The position numbers and the translations under genes were made by a program. From assembly GCF_900451195.1 (NCBI RefSeq), contig NZ_UGHR01000001.1:2976001-3040000 (forward strand): a DNA stretch of 64,000 nt, written 5' to 3'. Positions 41,284 through 49,150 of this stretch are shown piece by piece (the stretch's first letter is position 1; each line of letters opens with the position of its first letter). This DNA comes from Iodobacter fluviatilis (GTDB lineage Bacteria > Pseudomonadota > Gammaproteobacteria > Burkholderiales > Chitinibacteraceae). The notes under the pieces are model-generated. The model was not told the origin of the DNA, searched no databases, and saw nothing but the letters and a program-made list of their open reading frames with translations.

Positions 41284-42753
41284 ATGCTTTGTAAGTATAA
41301 AACCAAGTTTGCCTGGTCACTCATGGCAATGACCCTATCCACTCTTGCTTACTCCAAGCCAGTACCGCTGCCCGATCCGGGCATTCAGGGTTACCGTTTC
41401 CCAGAAAAAAAAAATACGCTGATGCATTGGATTAACGCACCCACATTCAAAAACACCCGCTCCATCCATTTGCATGGCTGGGGTCTCTGGACCTCTCTCA
41501 CGACTGCCAGCGGCGAAACAGAGTTTGGCTTAGCCAATGTGCCCGTTTATTTAACCTGGCTAAGCCCAAGTGAAATAAGAGATCTGCCCAAGGTAGTTCA
41601 AGGACTTGAAAATGGGGCACAGCCTGTACGCACCTTTGCAATTGACCGGGCAAGACAACACACTCACAGATTTAAAGAAAACACCCCTCCTGCAGCACCT
41701 GCCCCATCCAAAATAAGCATTGCCGACAGCTCAGAAAAACCCGACACCAATATCTATGTCACGATGGGGTATAACCCTGCAGCACAAGCATTTGCCACTG
41801 CAAACAATTTATTTTCACTCGCCGCCTTACAAAAATTTTACGACGAAGGCACAGGAGATATTCGCTCAATTCCTACATTTCCAATTAATGCCGTAGCCAC
41901 CAAGCCCACTTACAAAGTCATCCGGCAGGCCAGCTTACTCAAGGGCTCTGTCTATGCCATGCCAGCTTGGCCAGGCACCCCGGCGGTAACCCCCGCCATC
42001 CAAAAAAACGGTTTTCCGGAATCCGACTGGCCAGGTTGTGTCTATATCAACACCCGCAACCTAGGAGCAACTCAAAACAGCAGTATCGATGCAAATTGTA
42101 AAGTAGGCCCCAAACCAGGGAACACCTATGGCTTAGGCGACTTTATTTACTACCCAATCACGACGGCCAACCAGACCCAATTCCAGCTTCTGACCAAAGA
42201 CAAAGCGCTTGCAGCAGGCGATATCGTTGTGCTGATGGCCATGCATGTGACATCAAGGGAAATAGATGAATGGACTTGGCAAACTTATTTCTGGACACCA
42301 AACCCTGCTCACCCGCCTTTGCCAAGCAGCTCTACCATCGCACAATCCCGCCCGGCAAAACTCAAAGGGGCAGCGGCCCATTATGCAATGGCAATCGGAT
42401 ATCAAATGGTTGCTCCCAATCAAGCCATTACTGGCGGAAAAAGCGTTGGCCGCCCTGTAACCGTTTATAACCCTTATTTAGAATCAGATTTCAGTGCCAA
42501 TGTTTTTGATGCACCACCTGAAAACATCGGCATATATAATCCCGCAACAAATAAAACATTTAAAGCAACGACGGGCGTACAAAGCAATTGTATGACTTGC
42601 CACAGCTCAGCGACTATTGTTCCATCTGATCCAAATCAGCAAACAAACGCCTTGCCCTATTTAAGCAATTTTTATGTTTCACGTGACAACCCCAGCTACA
42701 AAGGCTATTTACTGCTCGACTTCCTCTGGTCTATTCAAGGCACTGCAAAATAA
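41284..42753 (+). CDS. Secreted protein with a single CXXCH heme c motif
   Basis: This 489-residue protein has a signal peptide (LSTLAYS) and one C-terminal heme c attachment motif (CMTCH, Cys436-His440). The rest does not match a family I recognise. It is rich in Pro and aromatic residues, with WTWQTYFWTPNPAHPPLP before the heme site. The single heme near the end suggests an electron-transfer or heme-dependent enzyme in the periplasm. The start ATG at 41284 follows GAGG. No neighbouring redox partner is visible. Confidence 0.75.
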   Translation: MLCKYKTKFAWSLMAMTLSTLAYSKPVPLPDPGIQGYRFPEKKNTLMHWINAPTFKNTRSIHLHGWGLWTSLTTASGETEFGLANVPVYLTWLSPSEIRDLPKVVQGLENGAQPVRTFAIDRARQHTHRFKENTPPAAPAPSKISIADSSEKPDTNIYVTMGYNPAAQAFATANNLFSLAALQKFYDEGTGDIRSIPTFPINAVATKPTYKVIRQASLLKGSVYAMPAWPGTPAVTPAIQKNGFPESDWPGCVYINTRNLGATQNSSIDANCKVGPKPGNTYGLGDFIYYPITTANQTQFQLLTKDKALAAGDIVVLMAMHVTSREIDEWTWQTYFWTPNPAHPPLPSSSTIAQSRPAKLKGAAAHYAMAIGYQMVAPNQAITGGKSVGRPVTVYNPYLESDFSANVFDAPPENIGIYNPATNKTFKATTGVQSNCMTCHSSATIVPSDPNQQTNALPYLSNFYVSRDNPSYKGYLLLDFLWSIQGTAK

Positions 42754-42991
42754 AGACAACATACTCAGACTGTGGTGGCCCGCAGTCTGGGTATGTAAAC
42801 ATCTCATTTCCTTACCTCACAGCACTAAATATGGCCTTTCACTATTTTTTTACACGCTCTGAATGTAAATAAAAAAACAGCAAAAACCATAAATACATCG
42901 CAATACTTGCGTAATGCATAATCTAAATTTCAGCACCTTTTTCCGTAACAACACCGGATGTATCTTAATGATGTCCACCGAAAAATCCGGA

Positions 42992-43027
42992 CAAAAATAA
43001 GGCGCTGATCTCACTCAACGCCTTATT
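42992..43027 (-). terminator. Terminator of the former M13 peptidase gene
   Basis: The stem aataaggcg / cgccttatt with a 14-base loop is followed by TTTTTGT on the minus strand, just downstream of the peptidase remnant. The remaining 42754-42991 and 43111-43257 show no gene. Confidence 0.75.
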
Positions 43028-43038
43028 TAAAGCCACTC

Positions 43039-43110
43039 TTACCAGATACGGATCCGCTCTTTGGCCGGTTTATACATGCCATCGCCTTCTTTTACGTTAA
43101 AAGCTTTATA
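43039..43110 (-). pseudogene. C-terminal remnant of an M13 family metallopeptidase (PepO-like)
   Basis: On the minus strand the last codons read YKAFNVKEGDGMYKPAKERI followed by RIW and a stop. This matches the conserved C-terminal end of M13 (neprilysin/PepO) peptidases, where a final R-hydrophobic-W is typical. An in-frame stop (TAA at 43111-43113) and loss of similarity lie directly upstream. The gene's own terminator survives downstream. The rest of the gene is absent from this side, so it has been cut or deleted. Confidence 0.7.
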
Positions 43111-43257
43111 TTAACGAGCACCAGAAATAAACCAATAAATACAATGAACTATCGAATTCATTATTATGGATTAGCACAAATTTCGTCCTAATTTCCAAAA
43201 CCAGCTCCGGTTTTTCATCTAAAAACATGGCTATTTAACGCTTTCATGCCTTCCGCA

Positions 43258-44526
43258 TTATCCACTGCTGCTTAAATCATAACCTTGATCCATCGTCCGC
43301 CACCGAGCATGCAGACGATCTAAGTGTGCGCCCAAATACCGGATATCTGCATCGCTCACACCGACATCGATAAATTTAGCCCGCCATTCCTGGCTCACTG
43401 TGGTGAAAAGCTCATGCACCACGCTTCTGGCTTCATTCACCGAATAGTGGAAATGATGCACCTCTGCCAGCAATTGGTCCAGACTAGGCGAGGTATTATC
43501 ATTAACTAATGGCATCCCCATATATTGCAAATGCGTTCCCTGGGGATGGACATCATAAACAGGGGCCAACCGGTATTTATTATCCGCGACATATAGAAAA
43601 CCATGATTCTTAATATGATCATCGGTATTGTCGATTAAAATATTAAATATCATTCGCCGGAATAATTCCTGGCAATCTTGTTTGGGATCTATTCCAAAGC
43701 GCGTTAATGCCTGAGCCAATTCGACATAGCTGCCAAGACCTGATTCATAGGCAACATTCAATAAGCCCGCAGCCGACAAGAAATGGATTCGCTGCTCGCC
43801 TTCAGGCCCTGTTGCCCGATCAAACCTTTTAATCATAAATACTTTGGACTGATTAATATCCTCGCACCGGAACTCAGCGGTTTGGATATGGCATCGCTGC
43901 GCCAGCGCCATCGAGCCGGCCTCGGCCAGCTCTATATTAAAAGGATCTTCCCGCAGCGGAAACTTGGCCAGCCAGAGCGCGCCTTGATCACTGATGCTGG
44001 CCTTAGGCCGCGCACCACCCAATGAGCCGCCCTGGGTCAGTAGCCGGCGTATATCCAAAGGCACGTCCAGCCCATATTGGATCGCCATGGCCATCTCATA
44101 AAGCGCCGTTAATGACAGCGGTGCTGTTTCTGACTGAGGTTGTGAGTCTTGATCCATAACGACCAAAGCGCCAATACGGTTCTGATTAGTGCAAGACAAC
44201 ATCGCATAATCATCAAGCGCCGCCCCCTGATTTGCAGCCGCCAGCACTAAGCGCCCCCAAGCATCAGGCAGCGAGTCTTTCAGATACGGAGGGAGTGCTC
44301 CACCATCCCGCAGCCGCTTGGATGGCAGATGATTAATAGGCAGCGCCAAAGCAGGATCAGGATGGAAGCGAAAATCATGGTTATTCTGGTACTGTCGCCC
44401 ATAACTCAGCGTACCGTGTTCACTGACGCCATGCCGCTCTACCTTTAATAAGGCGGCAGGCGTCGGCTGTATTGCTCCGGGCAAATAAACCCCCAACTGC
44501 AGGCGATAAAGGCTGGAAGATTCCAT
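43258..44526 (-). CDS. hipA: HipA family Ser/Thr kinase toxin
   Basis: This 422-residue protein has the HipA layout: an N-terminal subdomain (GTLSYGRQY), the glycine-rich loop (GGSLGGARPKA, about residue 168), the catalytic loop NILIDNTDDHIKNHGF (about residue 297) and the metal-binding LAPVYDV. Active-site residues appear intact. In E. coli HipA phosphorylates GltX and produces persister states; the target here may differ. Its ATG overlaps the antitoxin gene stop (TGATG), so antitoxin and toxin are coupled. Confidence 0.92.
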   Translation of the reverse strand: MESSSLYRLQLGVYLPGAIQPTPAALLKVERHGVSEHGTLSYGRQYQNNHDFRFHPDPALALPINHLPSKRLRDGGALPPYLKDSLPDAWGRLVLAAANQGAALDDYAMLSCTNQNRIGALVVMDQDSQPQSETAPLSLTALYEMAMAIQYGLDVPLDIRRLLTQGGSLGGARPKASISDQGALWLAKFPLREDPFNIELAEAGSMALAQRCHIQTAEFRCEDINQSKVFMIKRFDRATGPEGEQRIHFLSAAGLLNVAYESGLGSYVELAQALTRFGIDPKQDCQELFRRMIFNILIDNTDDHIKNHGFLYVADNKYRLAPVYDVHPQGTHLQYMGMPLVNDNTSPSLDQLLAEVHHFHYSVNEARSVVHELFTTVSQEWRAKFIDVGVSDADIRYLGAHLDRLHARWRTMDQGYDLSSSG

Positions 44527-44864
44527 CAGAAATCGATTTCCTTATCCGTTGGGATCGTCGGATTCATTTTGCGCACGCGTTTGCGCATAGCATCGTTATT
44601 AACCAATGACTCCACAGGCACCGGTGCCACGGCAGAGAGACTATCCAGCGCACCCAAAATGCTCAGGGCGTTAACCAACAACCCAAGCTGAGTGGTAGCC
44701 ACACCCTTTTCCAGCGCCGTGTAGGTGGACAATGAACACTGAAGCCGCTGCGCCATTTGCGCCATCGTATCACTACGCATAATGCGCAGTGTTCGAAGCC
44801 GGTTACCCAGCTCTGCAAGAGCCTTTTTGCCAGCTTCATCAACAGGGGATAGTTTTCTAATCAT
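44526..44864 (-). CDS. hipB: HipB-like XRE family antitoxin
   Basis: This 112-residue protein has one helix-turn-helix domain (TMAQMAQRLQCSLSTYTALEKG, about residues 33-54) and a tail rich in Arg/Lys ending KEIDF. In HipBA pairs the antitoxin binds the kinase and represses the operon. It starts at the ATG 44864, immediately downstream of an inverted repeat (44866-44902), the expected operator position. It precedes hipA with a 1-bp overlap. Confidence 0.88.
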   Translation of the reverse strand: MIRKLSPVDEAGKKALAELGNRLRTLRIMRSDTMAQMAQRLQCSLSTYTALEKGVATTQLGLLVNALSILGALDSLSAVAPVPVESLVNNDAMRKRVRKMNPTIPTDKEIDF

Positions 44865-44865
44865 G

Positions 44866-44902
44866 CTATAGCAGTTTTTAAGTCAGATAAAAACTATTAT
44901 AG
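44866..44902 (-). promoter_or_regulatory. Likely HipB operator over the hipBA promoter
   Basis: Inverted arms agttttta (44873-44880) and taaaaact (44888-44895) are extended by ctata/tatag at the outer ends. A TATAAT -10 sequence on the minus strand (44901-44896) lies inside it. The position just before the hipB start fits autoregulation. Confidence 0.6.
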
Positions 44903-45005
44903 TACGTATTGATTACCGAAATAGACTTAGTCACTCATTTAAAACGTAACTGACTCTGACCGGACGCTGATACGATCAATCCCGAACAGAGAGCGCTTGC
45001 AAACT

Positions 45006-46247
45006 TTACTGCCCACTCTCCGCCTCAACCCAAAGCCCCGGAAACAGGTACCTGAATAGCTTAATGGGAAAAGCCAGCTTATAAGGGGCATGCAGCGATT
45101 CTGATTTCAGAATACCCAGCGTGGTCAGATCTTTAATTACTCTGGATTGGGTACGATCAGAATCACCGCCCAGCATGGCTTTAAAATCTTGCTTAGGCAT
45201 CTGGCCAGCATGCAGCAGATATTTTAATGGCAGCAGACTATTTAATTTGAGCAGATTGGGTGTTTCCGGCGAAACAGATTCTGCCATCAGCATTTTATGC
45301 AACCGCTCTTCAAAGCCCGTCATTTCCAGCATTTGATTCATAAAGCTCACCTGATCAAGGCAGGTATCGAGCATAAAGTCGATAAATTGAATAAAGTGCT
45401 TTTCGGATAAATTGCCCCGCCCGTCCTGATCCCCCTCCCGCGGTAAATCGGCCCGTGCAAGTACCTCGTTATAACGGGCGTGACTTCGTGCCAGCCCTCT
45501 CATCGGCGACCAGATCCCCTTGGTCAGCCCCAAAGCATGAAGGCCAGAGTGGGTATGCAGACGAATTGTGCGGCCATTCCCATCACCAAAGGGGTGAATC
45601 CAAGCCAACCGGTGATGCGCTGCCAGAATAGCAATCACAGCGCGCTCTCCCCTCAGCTCAAAGCGATAGCCATTATGGAACTCGTCCATAAATGCCGGCA
45701 GGTAATCCTTGCTGGGCGGGATATGCAAACCCACCTGAACATCATGCTTGCGCAGCTGGCCGGGGACCACCTCCTCATCCCAGGCAGAGCCATCCTGATG
45801 AACTCCATGCGCCATGCGATCTTCCATGCTCAGATGCTGATACATCGCGTGATGCAAAGAACAAATAAATTCAGAACCAAAATAAAGCCCCCCGGCAGGC
45901 AGAATGCCCGGGGAGCCAATCGTGCCCTCTGCCCACACTTCAGCCTGCATACAAGCCAAAGCCGCGCGCTGCTTCTGCGCCTCATCCGGCTTGGCAGAGA
46001 AATCCTTACTCATGGCCTGCGCAATTAGTAACGGAGTTGTGTGCTGCCCCTCGATCTTATTGGTGTAATAAGAATTCATCGGCCGTAGCGCCTCGCGAAG
46101 AATCTCCGCAATCCCCTGCGGGCAATGCTGCTGATAGGACGAATAAATCAGCGCCGAAGCCTTCTCTGACAGAGCCTCCATCTGAGGCGTGCCCTGGCGT
46201 GGCAGCAAGGGAGACATTGAAAACGGGGAGGTATACATACTCGGCAT
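45006..46247 (-). CDS. Fic domain AMP-transferase with C-terminal wHTH-like region
   Basis: About 413 residues. The Fic motif HPFGDGNGRTIR (about residues 220-231) is complete with the catalytic His. An inhibitory-helix motif (TNKIEG) sits N-terminal of it, near residue 61, as in class II Fic proteins. The region after residue 300 looks like a winged helix (LLKLNSLLPLKYLLHAGQMPKQDF). Fic enzymes transfer AMP to target Ser/Thr/Tyr. The ATG at 46247 behind AGGA is preferred over 46295. It lies between hipBA and the prophage end; no separate antitoxin gene is seen. Confidence 0.9.
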   Translation of the reverse strand: MPSMYTSPFSMSPLLPRQGTPQMEALSEKASALIYSSYQQHCPQGIAEILREALRPMNSYYTNKIEGQHTTPLLIAQAMSKDFSAKPDEAQKQRAALACMQAEVWAEGTIGSPGILPAGGLYFGSEFICSLHHAMYQHLSMEDRMAHGVHQDGSAWDEEVVPGQLRKHDVQVGLHIPPSKDYLPAFMDEFHNGYRFELRGERAVIAILAAHHRLAWIHPFGDGNGRTIRLHTHSGLHALGLTKGIWSPMRGLARSHARYNEVLARADLPREGDQDGRGNLSEKHFIQFIDFMLDTCLDQVSFMNQMLEMTGFEERLHKMLMAESVSPETPNLLKLNSLLPLKYLLHAGQMPKQDFKAMLGGDSDRTQSRVIKDLTTLGILKSESLHAPYKLAFPIKLFRYLFPGLWVEAESGQ

Positions 46248-46425
46248 AAGGCAACAATCCTGCGATGATCTTTGGCGTAAACTTTGGCCGACCAAAAAAA
46301 GCGTCTAACCATAGGTTTTATAACATAAACTAATACTAAAAACATCACAGAATAGCTAAGTATTGGCGAAAACTTTGGCTAAAATAATTGCCTTGGTGCC
46401 TTAAGCAAAATACTCTTTTAGTTAT

Positions 46426-47226
46426 TCAAAATAGTCCTCCCAAATCCCCCGCATCCCAATTAGTAATCACCAGCTCCTTACTGCTTGCAATCTGGCCCTG
46501 CTTACCGTTATTACCGTTACTGTATTTAATACTCAGCCCCTGCATAGTCAGCCCTTCAAAGGCTTGCCGGATGTCGGGATGGTCGTTGATGCTGACCATC
46601 ACCCTGCCCTGGCAATTGCGCATAAAGTCGGCCATGGCCAGGTATTGATCAAACTCGAAAGGCACACCGTAGCCTTCGGTTTGCCAGTACGGCGGATCGC
46701 AATAAAAGAAGGTGTGGGCGCGATCGTAGCGGCGCATGCAATCCAGCCAGCTGAGGTTTTCTACCGTGGTACCGGCCAGACGCAGGTGGGCGGAAGAGAT
46801 GTTTTCTTCGATGCGGCACAGGTTCACGATCGGGGCCGTAGTGGCTGTGCCAAATGATTGGCCATTGACCTTGCCGCCAAATGCATGCTGCTGCAGATAA
46901 AAGAACCGCGCGGCGCGCTGAATATCGGTCAGCGTTTCTGAACGGGTATCTTGCAGCCATTTAAAGACCTGGCGCGATGATAGCGCCCATTTAAATTGCC
47001 GAACAAACTCTTCCATATGGTTTTGCACCACGCGGTAAAGATTGACCAAGTCACCGTTAATATCATTAATGATTTCAACCGACGCAGGCACCGGCCTTAA
47101 GAAATACAGCGCCCCGCCGCCACAAAATACTTCTACATAGCACTCGTGAGGTGGAAACAGCGCAAGCAGTTTATCTGCAAGGCGGCGTTTACCGCCCATC
47201 CAAGGAATGATTGGGGATGTTGACAT
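46426..47226 (-). CDS. dam: Phage-type DNA adenine methylase (D12 class)
   Basis: This 266-residue enzyme has the SAM motif near the N terminus (IPWMGGKRRLADKLLALFPP, CYVEVFCGGGALYF) and the catalytic DPPY motif (FFYCDPPYWQTEGYG, about residue 178). It belongs to the class of phage N6-adenine methylases that often modify GATC, although specificity is inferred. It overlaps com by 38 bp. The Com-adjacent position matches the com-mom and com-dam pairs of Mu-like and P2-like phages. It may protect phage DNA or regulate its own promoter. Confidence 0.9.
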   Translation of the reverse strand: MSTSPIIPWMGGKRRLADKLLALFPPHECYVEVFCGGGALYFLRPVPASVEIINDINGDLVNLYRVVQNHMEEFVRQFKWALSSRQVFKWLQDTRSETLTDIQRAARFFYLQQHAFGGKVNGQSFGTATTAPIVNLCRIEENISSAHLRLAGTTVENLSWLDCMRRYDRAHTFFYCDPPYWQTEGYGVPFEFDQYLAMADFMRNCQGRVMVSINDHPDIRQAFEGLTMQGLSIKYSNGNNGKQGQIASSKELVITNWDAGDLGGLF

Positions 47227-47383
47227 ATGAAGCTCCGGCCAAAGACCCGCTGAGCGGGTCTGATTGGAGGCTCGGGGCCTTCAGATGATTGAATGCACCG
47301 CAGCGCGGGCATTTGATGGATAGCTCTAAATACCGACCCTCTGCGAGCTTTTTATGGCATTGGGCACAACGAATATTTTGCAT
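47189..47383 (-). CDS. com: Com-like zinc-finger translational regulator
   Basis: This 64-residue protein has four cysteines (Cys6, Cys9, Cys25, Cys28) in CxxC ... CPRC form, as in phage Mu Com. Mu Com binds the mom mRNA and opens its ribosome site. Here the 3' end of com overlaps dam by 38 bp, so it likely controls dam translation. The start ATG (47383) sits within a few bases of the predicted transcription start, so the message could be leaderless. Confidence 0.85.
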   Translation of the reverse strand: MQNIRCAQCHKKLAEGRYLELSIKCPRCGAFNHLKAPSLQSDPLSGSLAGASYVNIPNHSLDGR

Positions 47384-47388
47384 GGCCC

Positions 47389-47417
47389 ATTATAGAACGA
47401 TCGTTCTGCATGATCCA
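47389..47417 (-). promoter_or_regulatory. GATC-containing palindromic promoter of com-dam
   Basis: On the minus strand a TATAAT -10 (47394-47389) and a weak -35 (TGGATC, 47417-47412) are 17 bp apart. Between them is the perfect 14-bp palindrome AGAACGATCGTTCT (47394-47407). One GATC is at its centre (47399-47402) and another (47412-47415) overlaps the -35. Adenine methylation of these sites could alter repressor binding or promoter strength. Confidence 0.55.
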
Positions 47418-47495
47418 TATTTTAAATACTTAATTTAGCCTCAAACAATAAACACTAAACTGGCCATCTTTTATCCCCAGAGGCTGAGAAAAGGG

Positions 47496-48224
47496 TTAAC
47501 CACCATAACTAGGTTCATATTTAGCACGGGCCGTACTCCCTGGCTTGGTAATCCTGTTCAAGTGTGCACACTGAGGACACCAACTTCTATGCAACACCCG
47601 GCTTGGCGGAGCCTGCCAAATATGCCCGCGATGGCACTGCCAGGTCAGCTTGTAATTAACATTGCGGAAACTCTCCGACAGGCAAAGCCCACCACGCGTT
47701 TTAGCAAAAGCCTGCATATTTTCCAGAGTGTAATAATGCAATTCACGATAGCACTGAGGGCACCCTCCTTTATTCATCCGAATCGCTGAAGGCGTACTCT
47801 GCCACTCATGCCCTTTACCGCAGCGCCAGCGTAAATGACTTCGGCTATGGAGAAACTCATCGGACAAACACGTCCAGCCGCGCTCTGCAGCCAATGTCTG
47901 CATGGCCTTAAGTGCTTTTTTGCTGCGACTATTACAAACGGAGCAAAAATGCCCGGATAAAATCATCGCTGGCGTTTTTTCCCATTGATGCCCTTTGCTA
48001 CAACTAAACGATAGATGCGTCTGGATGCCCAAATACTCAGCAGATAAGCACGCTCCACCCCATGCATGAGCAATACGATGCATCATGAGTAACTGAATTT
48101 CTCGCAGCTCAGGGCCGGGATGAACGCCTGCAGGGCCAGAGTTAAATTGTAAAATCGCCTCTTGCACCTCAGGCGCAAGAGTAGAAAACGCAGGTTTACG
48201 CTTCCTGCTATTGCCACCAATCAC
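47496..48224 (-). CDS. Protein with three treble-clef-like zinc modules
   Basis: This 242-residue protein contains three related modules (about residues 55-95, 110-155 and 165-215). Each has an acidic lead (such as CLSDEFLHSRSHL), a C-x2-GHxW motif (for example CGKGHEW, CHRGHIW) and a later CxxC. This pattern is like treble-clef zinc-ribbon domains fused to nucleases in mobile DNA, but no nuclease motif is visible. The gene lies between the immunity candidate and com on the prophage. The role is unknown; nucleic-acid binding is inferred. Confidence 0.65.
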   Translation of the reverse strand: MIGGNSRKRKPAFSTLAPEVQEAILQFNSGPAGVHPGPELREIQLLMMHRIAHAWGGACLSAEYLGIQTHLSFSCSKGHQWEKTPAMILSGHFCSVCNSRSKKALKAMQTLAAERGWTCLSDEFLHSRSHLRWRCGKGHEWQSTPSAIRMNKGGCPQCYRELHYYTLENMQAFAKTRGGLCLSESFRNVNYKLTWQCHRGHIWQAPPSRVLHRSWCPQCAHLNRITKPGSTARAKYEPSYGG

Positions 48225-48404
48225 AAAAATCTCGCTTTATTCATATGAAATATGATGCCAAATATCAGAAGTAACCAATGTTGCTTTTTTCTTAGATTGA
48301 TTTATTGGACGGATACGAATCGTTTTTAAAATTTATTCTTAAATTAAAAAACACACCCATGATCAAAATCCTCGAAAATGATTACCATAATCCATATTGC
48401 CACA

Positions 48405-49148
48405 TCACTTAAAAATATCACTACATTTCAAAGCACGAGTATTTTCATCTAGCCCATCAAAAGATACTTTTTCTTTTCTTTCAACATCCCAAACTTCACC
48501 TAAAAAAGGGCTACAGGTCACTCCAACTGGTGCTATATACTTCCCATCATCAGAAATAAAATTAACCTTTAACGTAGATACCCCATCTTCTCTATTATCC
48601 ATTGGAGTTGGTGGAGCAAACCCCTTATTCAACAATCCGGAATTCAATTCGGAGCGGTAAATGTATTTATACTCATTTTTGAGAGGGCTAAAAGGAAAGA
48701 TTATTGGCTGCAAATCTTTATATCTCCACACACTAATAAGCCATCTCCCATCAATATTATTTACAGCACCTGTTTTATACAAATAATAGCTTTTTGTGAT
48801 CAAAATATTTGATTTTTTATTTACATCAACTATTAATTCATACTTTGGTGCAGGATTCATCCCAACTTTAAGTCCATTACTACAATTTTCATATGCCGAC
48901 AATAAATCAACAAAACCTGATTGAATAATGTTTTTATAGTCTGCCTCAAGAGAGTAAAAAATTAAAAACTGCCCATCATTTGAATAATTAAAATTTTTAT
49001 ATCTAAATTTCGTCTTGCATAAAAAAGACTTACCTTCCTTTGAAAAAGATAAAGAGCTTTCCGAAACCCTAGAAGCTACAATGGTTTCAGCACTCGCATA
49101 GTTAAATATAGCCACCAAAGCAAGTGATATGTAAATTTTTTTCATCAT
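48405..49148 (-). CDS. Candidate periplasmic immunity protein for the VgrG-linked effector
   Basis: This 247-residue protein has a signal peptide (LVAIFNYASA, cleavage near residue 20-21) and no family I recognise. Its position is diagnostic: its first ATG is two bases after the effector stop, and the effector is predicted to attack peptidoglycan, so protection must be periplasmic. The mature protein is rich in Tyr, Asn and Lys with two or more Cys pairs (SFLCKTKF, YENCSNG, GVTCSPF, ALKCSDIF). The gene is AT-rich compared with vgrG and the phage genes. Either of two ATGs (49148, 49145) may start it. Confidence 0.55.
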   Translation of the reverse strand: MMKKIYISLALVAIFNYASAETIVASRVSESSLSFSKEGKSFLCKTKFRYKNFNYSNDGQFLIFYSLEADYKNIIQSGFVDLLSAYENCSNGLKVGMNPAPKYELIVDVNKKSNILITKSYYLYKTGAVNNIDGRWLISVWRYKDLQPIIFPFSPLKNEYKYIYRSELNSGLLNKGFAPPTPMDNREDGVSTLKVNFISDDGKYIAPVGVTCSPFLGEVWDVERKEKVSFDGLDENTRALKCSDIFK

Positions 49149-49150
49149 AT

